A program made the position numbers and the translations under genes. Shown one piece after another: positions 1 through 6,462 of a DNA stretch of 7,638 nt; the first letter of the stretch is position 1, and each line of letters begins with the position of its first letter. Source of the DNA: Pseudomonadota bacterium (GTDB taxonomy: Bacteria > Pseudomonadota > Alphaproteobacteria > Caulobacterales > Aquidulcibacteraceae); NCBI GenBank assembly GCA_023410295.1, contig JAEYPY010000119.1, positions 1 to 7,638 of the forward strand, read 5' to 3'. Below the pieces are notes generated by a model that was not told where the DNA came from, made no database searches, and worked only from the letters and a program-made list of their open reading frames with translations.

Positions 1-2
1 CA

Positions 3-428
3 TTCCGGCCGAGCGTCGTCGGCGAAGCGCGGAGCAATGGGGCCAGCGTCGGTATTCCCATCCTCGGTCAGATCGCTGCAGGCGTGCCGATTGAGGCGTT
101 GCAGAACGAGGTCGGCCGCGTCTCGGCGCCGGACGAACTGCTGGGCGCTGGCGAGCACTTTGCGCTCGAAGTCAAAGGCGATTCCATGATCCAGGCTGGC
201 ATCCTCGATGGCGATGTCGTGCTGATCAAGAAAACAGAAGTCGCCGACAGCGGCGATATCGTCGTCGCGCTGATCGACAACGAGGAAGCGACGCTGAAGC
301 GTCTGCGCAAGCGCGGCAACTCGATTGCGCTGGAAGCGGCGAACCCGAACTACGAAACGCGCATCTTCGGCCCCGACCGCGTGCGCATCCAAGGCAAGCT
401 CGTCGCGATGATGCGTCGCTATTCCTGA
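3..428 (+). CDS. lexA: LexA SOS repressor, C-terminal part (5' end outside window)
   Basis: This is the C-terminal dimerisation and self-cleavage domain (peptidase S24) of LexA, the repressor of the SOS DNA-damage regulon. RecA filaments trigger LexA to cut itself. The reading frame is open to the left edge, so the N-terminal winged-helix DNA-binding domain and the start codon lie outside the window. The Ala-Gly cleavage bond sits in GQIAAGVP (codons 78-80 and 81-83). The catalytic serine is in KGDSM (183-185) and the general-base lysine is in ATLKRL (297-299); these match Ser119 and Lys156 of the E. coli protein. The GTG at 84 is internal, since clear LexA sequence precedes it. The gene ends with TGA at 426-428, inside the 3' end of the convergent comEC. 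Autoregulation would act at a promoter outside the window. The family call is firm. Confidence 0.96.
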   Translation, partial: FRPSVVGEARSNGASVGIPILGQIAAGVPIEALQNEVGRVSAPDELLGAGEHFALEVKGDSMIQAGILDGDVVLIKKTEVADSGDIVVALIDNEEATLKRLRKRGNSIALEAANPNYETRIFGPDRVRIQGKLVAMMRRYS

Positions 429-2653
429 TCGCTCGCGCGCGCGTGCGGCGTCCACGGGCGCCGCACGGCCGGCGAATGCGCGCGGGAGAGCTGCAGTGCG
501 CCGTCAACGGGCGTCACGAAGCCGCCGCCACGGGTGGCGAGGTCATCTGCATCAACGAACGCCATGAGACCGCAATCAGCCGCGTAGGTCGCAGGCGCCG
601 CCCTACGGGCGATGACTATCGCGTTCGGCACGCACGCCTGTCGGAGCCCCTCCGCGCTTCGCACAAAGAAAAAGCGCTGGCCTGCCCTGCTCCAGCTGCA
701 AAGCGTATCGGTGCAGGTTTCGGGTGGGGCGAGCCGCTCCAGCGTCGGCGGTGCGAGACCTAGCATTGCGCCCAGCCGGTCGCGCGCGTAGGTCGAGCGG
801 CCCGAGGCGGCCATGAGCGCCCAGCGCGAGACGCCGCCCTCCTCCACCCTCGCAAACACCGCCCGCGTATCGGAATCGAACGCCACGACCGGTTGCGGCG
901 CGCGCACATAGATCAAGATGCTGGCGGCGAAAAAGAGCACACCCAGCCAGCGCACATTTCCGCGCCAAAGCGCACCCCAAAGCAGGGCAAACACACAAAG
1001 CACAAAGGCGAGGTCAGGCGGGCGCGGCAGCGCGCGCACGGCTTCCGGCCGCTCGCCGAACGTCTGGCCGACGGCGGCGATGAGATCGAGCGCGCTCGAC
1101 ATCAGCTGCAGCGCCGGTTCAGCATAGCCAAACGGGGCCAGAATGGCGGCTGCTGCAGCGGCCGGCGCGACCAGGAACGACATGATCGGCGCGGCGATCA
1201 GGTTCGCCGGCAGTGCGTAGAGTGCGAAGCGCTGGAAGTGGTAGATCGCGAAGGGATCAGTCGCGAGACCGGCCACCAGCGAGATAAGCAACACGCCCCC
1301 GATGCCGCGCGTCGTTGCTTGCAGCGCGCCGATCAGCGGCCCGGGCGTCGGCAGCGCGGGCTCGTGCGGCGCGCGCTTCATCATTTCGAACAGCGCCACG
1401 AGCGCCATGGTCGCGGCGAACGACATCTGAAAGCCGGGTTCGATCACAGACTCCGGAAAAATCAGCACGACGATAAACGCCGCCAGCGCAAGGCCGCGCA
1501 TGGAGATGGCGGGGCGATCGAGCAGGATGGCGCCGAAGGCGACGCAGGCCATCACGAACGAGCGCAGCGCCGGCACACTTGAACCCGAGATGATGAGATA
1601 AGCCGCGAGCACGAGAAGTGCGCCGACTGCGGCAATTTTCTTGACCGGAAAGCGCAAGGCGATCGGCGCCATCAGCGACAACGTCCACAGCAACATCGCG
1701 AAGACGAGGCCGCCGACGACGCCCATGTGAATGCCGGACACCGAGAGCAGATGCCCAAGGCCGGAATCGCGCAGCGCCGCGTTGGTGTCGCTGTCTATCG
1801 AGCTGCGATCGCCGGTGACGAGCGCAGCCGCGATGGCCCCACCGCGCCCCGGAGCCGCCGCGACGATGGCCGCCGCCAGATCGGCGCGCACGGCGGCAAG
1901 TTGCAGGCGCTGGCGATCAAGCCAGCCGGCAGGCGGCGCGAAGTCCGCCGGCCGGCAGCGACCGTAGGCGAAGCCGGTGGCGCCGAGACGTTCGAAATAG
2001 GCGCGGCGCGCGAAGTCATAGGCGCCTGGCGCCATTGGACCAGCCGGCGGCCCCAACACCGCGCGGCAGGTCGCCGCGCGCCCTGCGGTGAGCAGTCCCG
2101 TCTCAGACACCGAGACCCGGACATAGCGGGGCGGTTCCGCGACCCCGTCGATACCGCGCACAAGCAGCCGAAGTCGCGGACCATTGTCGCTGGCGTCGTT
2201 CGCCACGACCCAGCCTTCAACCCGCACCGCTTCCTCACCGCCCAAATACGGGTTCTGCGCGACCGTGACCCCGCGCAGCTCTCCCGCGGCAAGGCCGAGG
2301 CCGGTGGCGGCGGCGAGCGCGCAGAGCGCGGCGAGAACGATTGCCAGACGGCGCGCCGGCCCATCCACGCGCGCGGTCGGCCATGCCATGAGCCCCAGCG
2401 CCGCGGCGAAACCGGCGACGAACACCGCGGGCCCCAGCCATACGGGCGGAGCCGTCGGCGCTGTCAGCCAAGCTGCGGCGCCGGCGATCATGGCCACAGG
2501 GAGCCAGAGGATCCAACGATCGCGCTGGAGCGCGAAAGCTGCGGCGAGGCCTCGGCTAGGAGAAAGCGCGACGGGCGTGCTACCACGCGCGCGCTTTGCT
2601 GACCCCAAGTTCTCCCCGATGAGCGTCGTCACACGCTTCGCCCCCTCGCCCAC
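419..2653 (-). CDS. comEC: ComEC/Rec2 family DNA-uptake channel protein
   Basis: ComEC forms the inner-membrane channel that carries single-stranded DNA into the cytoplasm during natural transformation. The 744-residue product starts with membrane segments at about residues 46-65, 72-92 and 101-124. An extracytoplasmic OB-like DUF4131 region follows at about 140-235, ending in PGAYDFARRAYF. The multi-membrane competence domain then runs from about 270 to 585. Its signatures include ALVTGDRSSI, SVSGIHMG (His309), GSSVPALRSF and GFQMSFAAT. The last 155 residues form a soluble tail without the HxHxDH zinc motif seen in ComEC proteins with a metallo-beta-lactamase domain. I chose the GTG at 2653 because GGAGGT lies 5 bases upstream of it; GTG 2632 and TTG 2608 are alternatives. 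The chosen start overlaps gltX by 35 bases. The gene ends with TAG at 419-421, overlapping lexA. Whether this organism is transformable cannot be told here. Confidence 0.93.
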   Translation of the reverse strand: MGEGAKRVTTLIGENLGSAKRARGSTPVALSPSRGLAAAFALQRDRWILWLPVAMIAGAAAWLTAPTAPPVWLGPAVFVAGFAAALGLMAWPTARVDGPARRLAIVLAALCALAAATGLGLAAGELRGVTVAQNPYLGGEEAVRVEGWVVANDASDNGPRLRLLVRGIDGVAEPPRYVRVSVSETGLLTAGRAATCRAVLGPPAGPMAPGAYDFARRAYFERLGATGFAYGRCRPADFAPPAGWLDRQRLQLAAVRADLAAAIVAAAPGRGGAIAAALVTGDRSSIDSDTNAALRDSGLGHLLSVSGIHMGVVGGLVFAMLLWTLSLMAPIALRFPVKKIAAVGALLVLAAYLIISGSSVPALRSFVMACVAFGAILLDRPAISMRGLALAAFIVVLIFPESVIEPGFQMSFAATMALVALFEMMKRAPHEPALPTPGPLIGALQATTRGIGGVLLISLVAGLATDPFAIYHFQRFALYALPANLIAAPIMSFLVAPAAAAAAILAPFGYAEPALQLMSSALDLIAAVGQTFGERPEAVRALPRPPDLAFVLCVFALLWGALWRGNVRWLGVLFFAASILIYVRAPQPVVAFDSDTRAVFARVEEGGVSRWALMAASGRSTYARDRLGAMLGLAPPTLERLAPPETCTDTLCSWSRAGQRFFFVRSAEGLRQACVPNAIVIARRAAPATYAADCGLMAFVDADDLATRGGGFVTPVDGALQLSRAHSPAVRRPWTPHARASDQE
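443..466 (+). terminator. Possible lexA terminator hairpin inside the comEC 3' end
   Basis: A perfect 8-bp inverted repeat, GTGCGGCG (443-450) and CGCCGCAC (459-466), has an 8-base loop and starts 15 bases after the lexA stop. Outer GCGCGC-rich stretches on both sides could lengthen the stem. No T-tract follows, so it is not a classic intrinsic terminator. It also lies within comEC codons, and GC-rich coding DNA produces such repeats by chance. Its position just after lexA is the main argument for a role in 3' end formation or RNA stability. Confidence 0.3.
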
Positions 2654-4007
2654 AGGCTACCTCCATATCGGAGGCGCGCGAACCGCCCTCTTCAACTGGC
2701 TCTATGCCCGCAAGATGGGCGGCAAGTACCTGCTGCGGATCGAAGACACCGACCGGGCGCGGTCGACGCCGGAAGCCATCGACGCGATCCTGGAGGGCCT
2801 CTCCTGGCTCGATCTTCAGCACGACGGCGAGGTCACCTACCAGTTCGCGCGCGCGCCGCGCCACCGCGAGGCGGCCGAAGAGATGATCGCGCGCGGGACC
2901 GCGTTCCGCTGCTACATGAGCAATGAGGAACTCGAAGCCGAACGCGCCAAGGCGCACGCGGAGGGACGCGCGCTGCGCTCGCCCTATCGCGATGGCAAGA
3001 CGCCGCCCGCAGCCGATGCATCGTTCGTGGTGCGCCTGCGCGCGCCGGACGAAGGCGATGTCCTGAACGCCGATCTGATCCAAGGCGACGTGCGCATCAA
3101 GGCGCGCGACATTGACGATCTCGTGCTGCTGCGCGCGGACGGCAATCCGACCTACATGCTCTCCGTCGTGGTCGACGATCACGACATGGGCGTCACGCAC
3201 GTGATCCGCGGCGACGATCATCTGACTAATGCTGCGCGTCAGATCGTCATCTATCGCGCGCTCGACTGGGCGCTGCCGCGGTTCGCACACATCCCGCTGA
3301 TCCACGGCGAAGACGGCAAGAAGCTGTCCAAGCGACACGGCGCTCAGGCCGTGCACGAATGGCGCGACATGGGGTACCTGCCCGAAGCGATGAACGCCTA
3401 TCTCATGCGGCTCGGCTGGAGCCCTGGGCACGATGACATCATCACCAAGGAAGCCGCCGTCGCGCAGTTCGAACTCAGCCAGATCGGCAAGGCGCCCTCG
3501 CGGCTCGATTTCAAGAAACTCGATTCCGTCAACGCGCATTTCATGGCGGAGGCGGACGATGCCCGTTTACTTCGCCTCATGATTGAGTACGTCACTCGAC
3601 GTGATGGAGCGCCTCCGCCGGCTGACGCCGAACCCATTCTCGCGCGCGCCGCGCCGGTGCTGAAAAAACGGGCAAAGACGATCGCCGATCTCGCGACTCA
3701 GGCTGAATTTCTGCTGACGAAACGACCGCTTGCGCTTGACGACGCGGCCAAATCGCTGATGAAGGACGAGTTCAAACAGCGCCTTGTGCGCCTGCGCGAA
3801 AGGCTCGCAAACGAGCCCGCCTGGGACCATCTAAGTCTTGGCGCCGCGCTTAAGGCTTTCGCTACGGAAGAGGGCGTTGGATTGGGCCAAATCGGTCCGG
3901 GTCTTCGGGCGGTGCTGACGGGCGGACGCCCCTCGCCCGATCTGGGCCAGACATTGGAGCTACTCGGCCGCGAGGAAGCGCTCGCGCGCATCGATGATCA
4001 AGTGTGA
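2619..4007 (+). CDS. gltX: Glutamyl-tRNA synthetase (class I)
   Basis: The enzyme attaches glutamate to tRNA-Glu in the cytoplasm using ATP. In many alphaproteobacteria it also misacylates tRNA-Gln for later amidation by GatCAB. The 462-residue product has the usual length. The class I HIGH motif is HIGG at residues 16-19, after FAPSPTGYL. The KMSKS motif is KLSKR at 235-239. The Rossmann catalytic core covers about residues 1-310 and the alpha-helical anticodon-binding domain covers the rest. The ATG at 2619 places the protein start directly before VVTRFAPSPTG, as is normal for the family. It has no Shine-Dalgarno sequence, so initiation may be leaderless or SD-independent. An in-frame GTG at 2577 has AGGAGA 13 bases upstream and would add 14 residues, but it fits the family less well. 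From about codon 316 on, codon use becomes much less GC-biased. Many alphaproteobacteria have two gltX copies; which copy this is cannot be settled here. Confidence 0.97.
   Translation: MSVVTRFAPSPTGYLHIGGARTALFNWLYARKMGGKYLLRIEDTDRARSTPEAIDAILEGLSWLDLQHDGEVTYQFARAPRHREAAEEMIARGTAFRCYMSNEELEAERAKAHAEGRALRSPYRDGKTPPAADASFVVRLRAPDEGDVLNADLIQGDVRIKARDIDDLVLLRADGNPTYMLSVVVDDHDMGVTHVIRGDDHLTNAARQIVIYRALDWALPRFAHIPLIHGEDGKKLSKRHGAQAVHEWRDMGYLPEAMNAYLMRLGWSPGHDDIITKEAAVAQFELSQIGKAPSRLDFKKLDSVNAHFMAEADDARLLRLMIEYVTRRDGAPPPADAEPILARAAPVLKKRAKTIADLATQAEFLLTKRPLALDDAAKSLMKDEFKQRLVRLRERLANEPAWDHLSLGAALKAFATEEGVGLGQIGPGLRAVLTGGRPSPDLGQTLELLGREEALARIDDQV
2659..2664 (-). promoter_or_regulatory. Ribosome binding site of comEC, within gltX codons
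   Basis: Read on the minus strand this is GGAGGT, 5 bases before the GTG at 2653. It is a near-consensus Shine-Dalgarno sequence and is the reason for choosing that start. On the plus strand the same bases lie in gltX codons 14-16 (Tyr-Leu-His), reaching the first residue of the HIGG motif. The protein sequence there is strongly conserved, so the match could be a by-product of gltX coding. Confidence 0.5.
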
Positions 4008-4010
4008 GGA
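4006..4010 (+). promoter_or_regulatory. Ribosome binding site of gltA
   Basis: GAGGA overlaps the gltX stop codon and lies 11 bases before the ATG at 4022. The spacing is a little long but usable. It supports 4022 over the in-frame GTG at 4004, which would itself overlap the gltX stop and lacks such a site in front. Confidence 0.5.
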
Positions 4011-4021
4011 CGAACCAAGCC

Positions 4022-5329
4022 ATGCAAAGCAAGCTCACCAAGAAGCCTTCGGCGACCCTCACCGTGAACAATCAGCAGCTTGAGTTGCCGGTCTATGGCG
4101 GCTCGGTCGGCCCGGATGTCGTCGATATCCGCAAGCTCTACGGCGACGGCAAGGTCTTCACTTACGATCCGGGCTTCACCTCGACCGCCTCCTGCGAGAG
4201 CCAGATCACCTATATCGACGGCGACGAGGGCGTACTGCTCTATCGCGGCTATCCGATCGATCAGCTGGCCGAGAAATCCAGCTTCATCGAAGTCTGCTAC
4301 CTCCTGCTTCACGGTGAACTGCCTAACCAAAAGCAACTGACCGACTTCGACCGCACCATCACCTATCACACGATGCTGCACTCGCAGTTCGACCGCTTTT
4401 TCGAAGGCTTTCGCCGCGACGCGCACCCGATGGCGATCATGGTCGGCACCGTGGGCGCGCTGGCGGCGTTTTATCACGACTCCACCGACATCAACGATCC
4501 GCACCAGCGCATGGTGGCAAGCCACCGCCTGATCGCGAAGATGCCGACGATCGCGGCGCGCGCGTTCAAGTATTCGATCGGCCAGCCGTTCGTCAGCCCG
4601 CGCAACGAGCTCGATTACGCGTCGAACTTCCTGCGCATGTGCTTTGCGGTGCCTGCCGAGGACTTCAAGGTCAATCCGGTAATGGCGCGGGCAATGGACG
4701 TGTTCATGATCCTGCACGCTGATCACGAACAGAACGCTTCGACCTCGACGGTGCGCCTCGCGGGTTCGTCAGGCGCCAATCCGTTCGCGTGCATCTCCTC
4801 GGGCATCGCCTGTCTCTGGGGCCCGGCCCACGGCGGCGCCAACGAAGCGGCGCTCAACATGCTGGAGCGCATCGGCACGGTCGACAACATCCCTGATTTC
4901 ATCAAGCGCGTGAAAGACCCGAACGACGACATTCGTCTCATGGGCTTCGGCCACCGCGTCTACAAGAATTACGATCCTCGCGCGAAGGCGATGCAGAAGC
5001 TCTGCCATCAGGTGCTGAAGGAAGTCGGCGCCGAAGATACCCCGCTGCTCAAAGTGGCGATGGAGTTGGAACAGATCGCGCTCAACGACGACTACTTCGT
5101 CAAGCGTAAGCTCTATCCGAACATCGATTTCTATTCCGGCATCACACTGCGAGCGATGGGTTTCCCGACCTCGATGTTCACCGTGCTGTTCGCGGTCGCG
5201 CGCACCGTCGGCTGGATCGCGCAATGGACGGAGATGATGGAAGACGACAGCCAGAAGATCGGCCGTCCGCGCCAAGTCTATACCGGCGCGCCACTGCGCG
5301 ATTATGTTCCTGTCAACGCGCGCGGCTGA
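4022..5329 (+). CDS. gltA: Citrate synthase (type II, hexameric)
   Basis: Citrate synthase condenses acetyl-CoA with oxaloacetate to give citrate and CoA, the entry step of the TCA cycle in the cytoplasm. The product has 435 residues, close to the 427 of the E. coli enzyme. The three catalytic residues are visible: His270 in GPAHGGANE, His311 in GFGHRVYKNYDPRA and Asp369 in NIDFYSG. They correspond to His264, His305 and Asp362 of E. coli GltA. The N-terminal beta-strand region before residue 60 is typical of Gram-negative hexameric enzymes, which are often inhibited by NADH. Only 14 bases separate gltA from the end of gltX, so co-transcription is likely, although a promoter inside the gltX 3' end is possible. 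The stop at 5327-5329 lies inside the 3' end of the convergent lpxB. A 2-methylcitrate synthase is unlikely given the length and N-terminal region. Confidence 0.97.
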   Translation: MQSKLTKKPSATLTVNNQQLELPVYGGSVGPDVVDIRKLYGDGKVFTYDPGFTSTASCESQITYIDGDEGVLLYRGYPIDQLAEKSSFIEVCYLLLHGELPNQKQLTDFDRTITYHTMLHSQFDRFFEGFRRDAHPMAIMVGTVGALAAFYHDSTDINDPHQRMVASHRLIAKMPTIAARAFKYSIGQPFVSPRNELDYASNFLRMCFAVPAEDFKVNPVMARAMDVFMILHADHEQNASTSTVRLAGSSGANPFACISSGIACLWGPAHGGANEAALNMLERIGTVDNIPDFIKRVKDPNDDIRLMGFGHRVYKNYDPRAKAMQKLCHQVLKEVGAEDTPLLKVAMELEQIALNDDYFVKRKLYPNIDFYSGITLRAMGFPTSMFTVLFAVARTVGWIAQWTEMMEDDSQKIGRPRQVYTGAPLRDYVPVNARG

Positions 5330-6462
5330 GACCGCATCACGCTGAGCACAGCGTCGGCTGCGATTTCCGCGGCCGGGCGCCCGCCCCGCCCCATGAGCGC
5401 CAGCGCCTCATCCTGACGGCGCACCTGCTCTTCGCGCACCGCCTCATCGTCAAGCAGCGGTGCTGCGGCCGCTGCGATGTTTTCCGGCGTGAATCGCGTT
5501 TGGATCAGCTCCGGCGCGACTTCGGCGTCCGCGGCGACGTTCATCAGCGTCGCGTACTTGCCTTTGAATAGGAACGCGCGCGCCAGGGCCCAGGTGATCC
5601 AGCCCAGCTTGTAGCCGATCACCAGTGGCGTGCCTTGCAGCGCGACTTCCGTCGTCACCGTGCCCGAAGCCGCAAGCGCCACGGTGGCGGCGGCGAAAGC
5701 GTCTTCCTTCTCGCGCTCGTTGATGATGCGCGCGGTCGGCGGCGCCTGCTCGATCACCGCTTTACGGACCGCGCCCGCCGCGACGACCATCAGGCGCAGA
5801 TCGCGGTCGCGGTCGAGCAGCTCGGCCGCTTTCCAAAGCGTCGGGCCGACGCGGCGAATCTCGGCGGCGCGACTGCCTGGCAGAACCAGGACGATCTTCT
5901 CGTTCGGTTTGAATCCTTGTCGCGCGCGCAGCGCCGCGCCATCGCCCGGCTTGTAGCGGCCCAGGGCAGGATGGCCGGCGACGGTGCACGGCAGATTGTA
6001 GGGTGCGTAGAACGGGCACTCGAAATCGTGGATGCAGATCAGATGATCGACAGTCTCCGCGAGCGTCTTCGCGCGCCCCGGCCGCGTCGCCCACACTTGC
6101 GGGCCGACATATTTGACCAGCTTGATGCTGGGATCGACGGCGCGCACGCCTTGCGCCACGCGCAGCGTGAAGCCCCACGAATCGATCAGCACGACAGCAT
6201 CGGGCTTGGCCTTGACGATCGCCTCGACCGTCGCTGCAACAGCCTTCTTCACGCGGCCGTAGGCCAACAAGCCATCGACGAATCCCAGGATGGCCAGCCC
6301 CTTGATGTCTGCTTGGCTCTCTATTCCCTCTTCCGCCATCAGCGCGCCGCCGACGCCCAGAAGGTCGAGATTTGGATCACGGGTTTTGAGTTCACGCGCG
6401 AGATCGGCGCCGAGCGCGTCGCCGGAAGACTCAGCCGCGACGAGGAAGATGCGCCCGCTCAA
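5302..6462 (-). CDS. lpxB: Lipid-A-disaccharide synthase (LpxB, GT19)
   Basis: LpxB joins UDP-2,3-diacylglucosamine and lipid X into the beta-1,6-linked disaccharide of lipid A, at the inner face of the inner membrane. The 386-residue product has family length. Motifs in order are AESSGDALGADL (residues 10-21, a variant of GEASGD), GVGGALM, YVGPQVWATRPGRAKTLA, VAGHPALG, LVLPGSRAAEIRR and ASGTVTTEVALQGTP, followed by NVAADAEVAPELIQ. The start is a TTG at 6462. It is supported by GAGGT at 6472-6476 on the same strand, 9 bases upstream, and by the family N-terminus; the next ATG would remove the first 42 residues. The TTG overlaps the lpxI stop by 4 bases, so translation is probably coupled. The TAA at 5302-5304 lies within gltA. 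Position and motifs make the call firm. Confidence 0.96.
   Translation of the reverse strand: MSGRIFLVAAESSGDALGADLARELKTRDPNLDLLGVGGALMAEEGIESQADIKGLAILGFVDGLLAYGRVKKAVAATVEAIVKAKPDAVVLIDSWGFTLRVAQGVRAVDPSIKLVKYVGPQVWATRPGRAKTLAETVDHLICIHDFECPFYAPYNLPCTVAGHPALGRYKPGDGAALRARQGFKPNEKIVLVLPGSRAAEIRRVGPTLWKAAELLDRDRDLRLMVVAAGAVRKAVIEQAPPTARIINEREKEDAFAAATVALAASGTVTTEVALQGTPLVIGYKLGWITWALARAFLFKGKYATLMNVAADAEVAPELIQTRFTPENIAAAAAPLLDDEAVREEQVRRQDEALALMGRGGRPAAEIAADAVLSVMRSQPRALTGT
5339..5354 (+). terminator. Small hairpin after gltA, weak terminator candidate
   Basis: ACGCTG (5339-5344) and CAGCGT (5349-5354) form a 6-bp stem with a 4-base loop, 9 bases after the gltA stop. No T-tract follows, and the repeat is part of lpxB coding sequence. 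It is the only compact hairpin I noticed where gltA transcription could end, but the evidence is thin. Confidence 0.2.

Noticed and set aside
1727..2602. Plus-strand open frame (291 codons) opposite comEC
   Set aside because: The translation is low-complexity and Arg/Gly-rich, as expected for the reverse of a membrane-protein gene. Only comEC on the other strand has family motifs.
2577..2618. Alternative gltX start at GTG 2577 with AGGAGA upstream
   Set aside because: The 13-base spacing is long, and the added 14 residues are not expected before the family N-terminus. ATG 2619 fits the family better.
2500..2618. Search for a sigma-70 type promoter before gltX
   Set aside because: I found no convincing pair of -35 and -10 elements in this GC-rich stretch of comEC, so none is annotated.
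2580..3539. Long minus-strand open frame (319 codons) opposite gltX
   Set aside because: It lies antisense to a clear synthetase gene. In GC-rich DNA the biased third positions keep antisense frames open, and its translation shows no family motif.
3998..4726. Minus-strand open frame (242 codons) opposite gltA
   Set aside because: It is antisense to catalytic-domain codons of citrate synthase, is rich in Arg, His and Val, and has no recognisable domain.
5176..5191. GTTC...GTTC pair resembling an alphaproteobacterial LexA box
   Set aside because: The spacer is 8 bases rather than the 7 of the GTTC-N7-GTTC consensus, and it lies deep inside gltA, away from any start.
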